Positions 5,323 to 8,750 of a stretch of DNA of 8,750 nucleotides are shown in pieces. The first letter of the stretch is position 1. Each line of letters starts with the position of its first letter. The notes beneath the pieces were generated by a model. The model did no database searches and was not told the origin of the DNA. It saw only the letters and a list, made by a program, of their open reading frames with translations. Position numbers and translations under genes: made by a program. This stretch comes from CAJXTB01 sp047626195 (GTDB lineage Bacteria > Myxococcota_A > UBA796 > GCA-2862545): the NCBI GenBank assembly GCA_047626195.1, contig JBLHSN010000255.1:1-8750 (forward strand), read 5' to 3'.

Positions 5323-6549
5323 TCAGGCCGCGTACAGCTTCAGCGTACGGCCAATCTCCTGAAGGATGTCCCGGCAGGTGTCGTAGTCTTCGTGCTTGAC
5401 GCACACATAGGCATTTGCAAGGTAGCCGGCCTCGATGGGCTGGGTAGCCGTGCCTTCAGGGGGCAAGCGTGCCTTGAAGATATACTCGCCAAAGCGCCGC
5501 TGCACCTCGTCTGCGCCGGCGTACCCGCGAATGTGGCCATCGCGGTCTGGGCGGATGCTCACAATGCCGCCCGAGTACTGCCGGCTCGGTGTGGCGTGGA
5601 CGTCGCCCCAGCACACTGCGCGGGCCCACTCGGTGTAGATGTCGACCTCGCCAATGGCACTGTACACATCCCAGTAGTTGACGCCGGGCGGACGCGCACC
5701 AATCTCCGCGAACAGCAGACCTTTCTCGCCGAAGAACCACTCCATATGTGTGGCGGCTGTGTCGATGCCCAGAGCGGTCACCACTTTGCGACCAAAGTGG
5801 CGGAGTTCCATGTAGCCCCCCTGCTCCACCCGGTTGGTGGCAATGATGACAGGTGAGACGCTTCGGTCGCGCATCGCCGTCAACACATTCGGGTAGTAGT
5901 GACTCACGAACTCGAAGACGACCTTTCCACCTACGGTGAGCGTGTCGTAGAAGCCCTCATGGCCACTGACGAACTGTTCTATGATGAAGTAGCCTACGCG
6001 TTTGTCCAGACCCGTTTGAGCCAGGGCCATGGAGAGCTGTTCGGCATTCTCAAGCTTGTAGGTGGCGTAGGCGCCAGCCCCATCCCGCGGCTTGAGGATG
6101 AGCGGAAAGCCGACCTGATTGGCGAAGTCCCACGCGTCTTTGGCGGTAGACACCTGGGCTGCGCGGGCCCCGGGTATGCCATGCTTCGCGAGAAACTGCT
6201 TCATGAGCAGCTTGTCGCGGCAGCGCTCCACAACCGCGTAGGAAAGGCCCGGAATCTCGCACCGCTCGCGCACGCGCGCTGTCATCAGGGTGTGCGACTC
6301 GATGGTGGCTTCGAGCCTGTCAACTCCCGGGCTGCGGGCCTGGATGCGCTGGACTGCCGCAACCATGGCGTCCTCATCGGCCAAGCTGGAGACCCGCTCG
6401 TAGTCGTCCATCAGCGCGCGCACCGCCGAGTCCACAAAGTCAATTGGGCAGTCGATGATGCCGGTGATGCGTGCGCCGACGTTCTTTAGGCCCTGCGCGA
6501 AGCGGCGCTGCCCAGCGGGAAAGTGAGGAGCGACAAAGATTGTATGCAT
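5323..6549 (-). CDS. ATP-grasp ligase B
   Basis: This 408-residue ATP-grasp enzyme has the same layout as ligase C. Its N-terminal domain begins MHTIFVAPHFPAGQRRFAQG, RDKLLMK is at 111-117, FPLILKPRDGAGAYATY at 148-164 (Lys153), IIEQFVSGHEGF at 189-200, THMEW at 267-271 and FAEIGARPPGVN at 280-291 (Glu282, Arg286). The catalytic set looks complete. The largest visible difference from ligase C in the active region is RPPGVNYWD instead of RPGGAHLVD, next to the magnesium site, which suggests a different substrate. The open frame extends 32 codons upstream, but GGAG six bases before the ATG at 6549 and alignment with ligase C fix the start. It begins 31 bases after the hydrolase stop, consistent with one transcript. 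It is probably a carboxylate-amine ligase acting on amino acids or a peptide; the exact reaction is unknown. Confidence 0.88.
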   Translation of the reverse strand: MHTIFVAPHFPAGQRRFAQGLKNVGARITGIIDCPIDFVDSAVRALMDDYERVSSLADEDAMVAAVQRIQARSPGVDRLEATIESHTLMTARVRERCEIPGLSYAVVERCRDKLLMKQFLAKHGIPGARAAQVSTAKDAWDFANQVGFPLILKPRDGAGAYATYKLENAEQLSMALAQTGLDKRVGYFIIEQFVSGHEGFYDTLTVGGKVVFEFVSHYYPNVLTAMRDRSVSPVIIATNRVEQGGYMELRHFGRKVVTALGIDTAATHMEWFFGEKGLLFAEIGARPPGVNYWDVYSAIGEVDIYTEWARAVCWGDVHATPSRQYSGGIVSIRPDRDGHIRGYAGADEVQRRFGEYIFKARLPPEGTATQPIEAGYLANAYVCVKHEDYDTCRDILQEIGRTLKLYAA

Positions 6550-6580
6550 AGGAAGCTCCAGGGCAGCCGCAGAGGTGAAC

Positions 6581-7306
6581 TCAAGTGGCAGAGTCCAAAA
6601 AGAGAGGCAACCAAGTGCGCCAAGTGGGCCAGTCATGGTGCACATCCGGGCCCCAGATCTGAAGGTCGACCGATACGCCGCGGGCGCTCAGCACCTCGGC
6701 CATCCGGCGAGACTCTTCGGGCGCCTCGGCACGGCCCTGCCCGGCGGCAAGGACGAAGTGGACCTGACGGAGGGCATCAAGGTCCGGCCCTTGCAGCCGT
6801 GGCACGAAGTACAGCGGTTGACTGAAGTAGTAGTTGGCATCTGTGAAGCCGCTCATCCATCGGTCAAAGGCGTACGTGCCGCTCATGCCAATGACGCGGG
6901 AGAACCACTCCGGGTGCCGGCAAGCCGCGGTGACGGCATTGTACGCCCCGATGGACGCCCCGGATGCGATGATACCGGTCGTGCCGCCACAGTCATCTTT
7001 GATATGTGGCAGTAGTTCTGCGACCAGGTAGCGGTCGAAGCACGCCTGCATCCATGACTTATGCGCCGGATGAGCATTGGCGTTCAACCATCCTTCTGCG
7101 GTGATACCGTCGCACGTGTAGACCTTGATACGCCCGGCCTCGATGAGCGGCTCGAGCTTGTGCAGCATCAGGAACCGCTCATGGTCCAGGTAGTCGGCGG
7201 CACCGGTCGGAAAGAGCAGCACCGGCACGCCAAAATGGCCCCAGCACGCAACCCGCATCTCACGGTCCAAGTTTGGGCTATTCCACGACCACGTGCGGCG
7301 CTTCAC
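6581..7306 (-). CDS. Alpha/beta-hydrolase fold esterase
   Basis: This 241-residue protein resembles the putative-esterase (esterase D / enterochelin esterase-like) superfamily. Its N-terminal strand region has VPVLLFPTGAADYLDHERF (28-46). The nucleophile elbow G-A-S-I-G at 116-120 places the likely catalytic serine at 118. The end has GPDVHHDWPTWRTWLPLFLD (219-238), with His224 as the probable catalytic base. The acid residue is not obvious: the expected position near VLAAGQGRAE (185-194) has Gln190 and Glu194 rather than a clear Asp. There is no signal peptide, so it acts in the cytoplasm. It starts with GTG at 7306, overlapping the stop of ATP-grasp ligase A by four bases (GTGA), which implies translational coupling. 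No strong ribosome site precedes the GTG. In this setting it may cleave or transfer an ester or thioester made by its neighbours. Confidence 0.83.
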   Translation of the reverse strand: MKRRTWSWNSPNLDREMRVACWGHFGVPVLLFPTGAADYLDHERFLMLHKLEPLIEAGRIKVYTCDGITAEGWLNANAHPAHKSWMQACFDRYLVAELLPHIKDDCGGTTGIIASGASIGAYNAVTAACRHPEWFSRVIGMSGTYAFDRWMSGFTDANYYFSQPLYFVPRLQGPDLDALRQVHFVLAAGQGRAEAPEESRRMAEVLSARGVSVDLQIWGPDVHHDWPTWRTWLPLFLDSAT

Positions 7307-8553
7307 GACTTGGCCGCGAGGCGCTCGGCCTCCGTCTTGCGCCAGAAGCCAATCAAGCCGAAGAAGTGCTCGGTGAACGCCTCTACTTCATGCGCTGGGT
7401 ACATGGCCTCGGCCTTCGTGCGGACGATATCGCGAAAGCGCTGGGTGCCAAAGTACTCCAGAGCAATGGCGTCTAGGTCGCCAAGCCACTTTTCATTGAA
7501 CGCGGCAAAGCGCTCGCTGTCGAAGTGCGCCTGAGCCAGTGCGTCGTACTGGATGAGCTTTTCTTCGAACGGCAGGTCGGTATCCGCAATGGCAAAGAAC
7601 GGCGCCCAATCTAGGTTCAACGTAGGCTTACGACGGACCGCAGCACAGTATATTGTCCAGCGTAGCAGCCCCTTCACCATCCATGGGAAGTGAAAGTGCA
7701 GGCTCGTGACCTGGCTGTCGGGGCACGGGTTGGCAAAATCAATGGGCTGCAGGATGCCGTCGGACCGGAGCATCTCACATGAGTTGTAGTCCCAGCCAAA
7801 GAACGCGTTGATGACGCGAGTTGTGCGCTGGGCGGTCTCCCACCCGGCGCCGTCTAGGAAGTGAAAGTCCACTACGTAGCGGCCGTGCAGAGGCGCTTCT
7901 GGGTCGTAGCGAATGACATTGACCTGCGGCCCAATACCGACGCCGCGGACGAACACATCCCAGTCTCTCACGCCGGTCTGTAGGTGGTTTACTCGGGTCC
8001 CCGATGCATCGTACGCCTCGCGCAGCTGGTCGTCGTTCTTGACCTGTCGCACGCCAACCCACGCACCCCCGTCATAAGGCTTGAGGAAGGCTGGATATCC
8101 GGTGGCCCTCCCTACGCTAGCCAGGTCAAACAGCTTGTTGTACCGCTTGATGGTGACCTCCGTATCCCCCTGCTTCAGGTCGTACTCCTTGGGCGGAATC
8201 ATCCAGGTCTCGGGGATGGGAAAGCCCAGACGAATCATGGCGCAGTAGCTGGTGTGCTTCTCCATGCTCTGGATGGACCACGGGTTGTTCAGCACGTACA
8301 CGTCGTCCATTAGCGTGATTTTCTTGATCCACTCACGCGAGATCCCGAACCAGTGGGTCAAGCGGTCAAGAACTAAGTCGTAGCGTGGCTTGGAGCGCAG
8401 GTCGAAAGGCTCGATGACCACGCGCTCAACGTCGAAACGCACGGGCTTACCCGCGACCTCCACCTCGAGGTCCATCCGTTCGAGTAGATCTTCGTAAGCA
8501 GCGGGCCAGCATAGGTCCGCTCCAAGTGACAGGCCGATTTTTCGGACGTCCAT
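7303..8553 (-). CDS. ATP-grasp ligase A (RimK-like, divergent)
   Basis: This 416-residue protein is more distant from ligases B and C. Its N-terminal part carries GADLCWPAAYEDLLERM (11-27) and ends in LNNPWSIQSMEKHTSY (88-103), where a ligase usually has its N-[DK]-K linker. The ATP-grasp fold shows YPAFLKPYDGGAWVGV (153-168, Lys158 and a Gly-rich loop), DVFVRGVGIG (199-208), CEMLRSDGILQPIDFANPCP (259-278, with Asp272 and Asn275 where a Glu and Asn usually bind magnesium). An extra helical domain of about 130 residues follows (about 285-416). The ATG at 8553 has GGAG five bases upstream. It starts 29 bases after the preceding esterase and its stop overlaps the next gene. It is probably an amide-, peptide- or ester-forming ligase; the unusual Asp and long C-terminal domain mark it as a distinct subfamily that I cannot name. 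Confidence 0.82.
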   Translation of the reverse strand: MDVRKIGLSLGADLCWPAAYEDLLERMDLEVEVAGKPVRFDVERVVIEPFDLRSKPRYDLVLDRLTHWFGISREWIKKITLMDDVYVLNNPWSIQSMEKHTSYCAMIRLGFPIPETWMIPPKEYDLKQGDTEVTIKRYNKLFDLASVGRATGYPAFLKPYDGGAWVGVRQVKNDDQLREAYDASGTRVNHLQTGVRDWDVFVRGVGIGPQVNVIRYDPEAPLHGRYVVDFHFLDGAGWETAQRTTRVINAFFGWDYNSCEMLRSDGILQPIDFANPCPDSQVTSLHFHFPWMVKGLLRWTIYCAAVRRKPTLNLDWAPFFAIADTDLPFEEKLIQYDALAQAHFDSERFAAFNEKWLGDLDAIALEYFGTQRFRDIVRTKAEAMYPAHEVEAFTEHFFGLIGFWRKTEAERLAAKS

Positions 8554-8582
8554 TCAGTCTCCGGTGATTCGCCGTTGGGAGT

Positions 8583-8750
8583 CTATTCGTACACCATTCT
8601 GCGGCGGCCGGGAAATAGGTAGGTGCGGCCTTCGCGCAGACGGTCCCGCCAAGCCGTCCAGTTGTGACCGTCCCAGGCTTCGGCGTAGGGCAGCTGAAGT
8701 CCAGCAGAGCGGAGCCGTGGCACCAGGCTGCGGTTGTAGTAGACCCGCGA
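8583..8750 (-). CDS. C-terminal end of an esterase-family protein (partial)
   Basis: The frame is open from the right edge for 55 residues to a TAG stop at 8583-8585. The segment ends with LPYAEAWDGHNWTAWRDRLR and then EGRTYLFP. The G-H-N-W and W-R-D-x-L pattern is the usual C-terminus of enterochelin esterase-like (esterase D) alpha/beta-hydrolases, where the histidine is the catalytic base. The serine and acid residues lie outside the window. It is on the same strand as, and 29 bases before, ATP-grasp ligase A, so it probably belongs to the same transcript. With the hydrolase at 6581-7306 it makes a second esterase in the operon. The pattern is short, so the family call is moderate. Confidence 0.75.
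   Translation of the reverse strand, partial: SRVYYNRSLVPRLRSAGLQLPYAEAWDGHNWTAWRDRLREGRTYLFPGRRRMVYE

Noticed and set aside
5899..6489. Plus-strand open frame of 196 codons opposite ATP-grasp ligase B
   Set aside because: Antisense shadow of a gene with full motifs; no independent support.
6550..6645. N-terminal extension of ATP-grasp ligase B by 32 residues
   Set aside because: It overlaps the end of the hydrolase gene and lacks a ribosome site, while the ATG at 6549 has one and matches the start of ligase C.

Overview
The window looks like chromosomal DNA of a GC-rich Gram-negative bacterium. The best taxonomic hint is a lipoprotein gene that joins a lipobox, a calcium-binding-type segment rich in D-x-D-C-D-G and DDCDDSDP, and RCC1-like repeats. 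That combination, together with a second secreted lipoprotein of the metallo-beta-lactamase fold, is typical of Myxococcota and related deltaproteobacterial lineages. This is inference from protein style, not from a marker gene. I see no rRNA, tRNA, CRISPR array, transposase or phage gene.

Left part (1-2378). The 3' end of an unrecognised plus-strand gene is followed by genes on the minus strand: a small DUF4404-like protein, a PlsC-type acyltransferase, a broken RCC1-repeat lipoprotein, and a 52-codon fragment that duplicates the start of the acyltransferase. The RCC1 gene is read in three frames. Adding one G/C base at each of three short G/C runs rebuilds a single continuous protein with six repeats, so the lesions are either recent decay or sequence error. 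The acyltransferase has a nine-base G/C run in its coding region. Its ribosome binding site can pair with a complementary segment about 50 bases upstream in the mRNA.

Middle (2417-3460). One plus-strand gene encodes a putative exported metallo-beta-lactamase-fold lipoprotein resembling the hydrolase part of ComEC. It diverges from the duplicated fragment and converges on the operon to its right.

Right part (3491-8750). A run of minus-strand genes forms a likely operon. In transcription order it holds the C-terminus of an esterase (entering from beyond the window), ATP-grasp ligase A, a second alpha/beta-hydrolase (overlapping A by 4 bases), ATP-grasp ligase B, ATP-grasp ligase C, and a small PD-(D/E)XK-like protein. 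B and C are collinear paralogues; A is a more distant ATP-grasp protein. Three carboxylate-amine/thiol ligase-type enzymes with two hydrolases suggest synthesis and trimming or transfer of a small amide- or peptide-like product, or modification of a protein or peptide. No precursor peptide, NRPS or transporter is visible here. This operon is the best candidate for an undescribed system.
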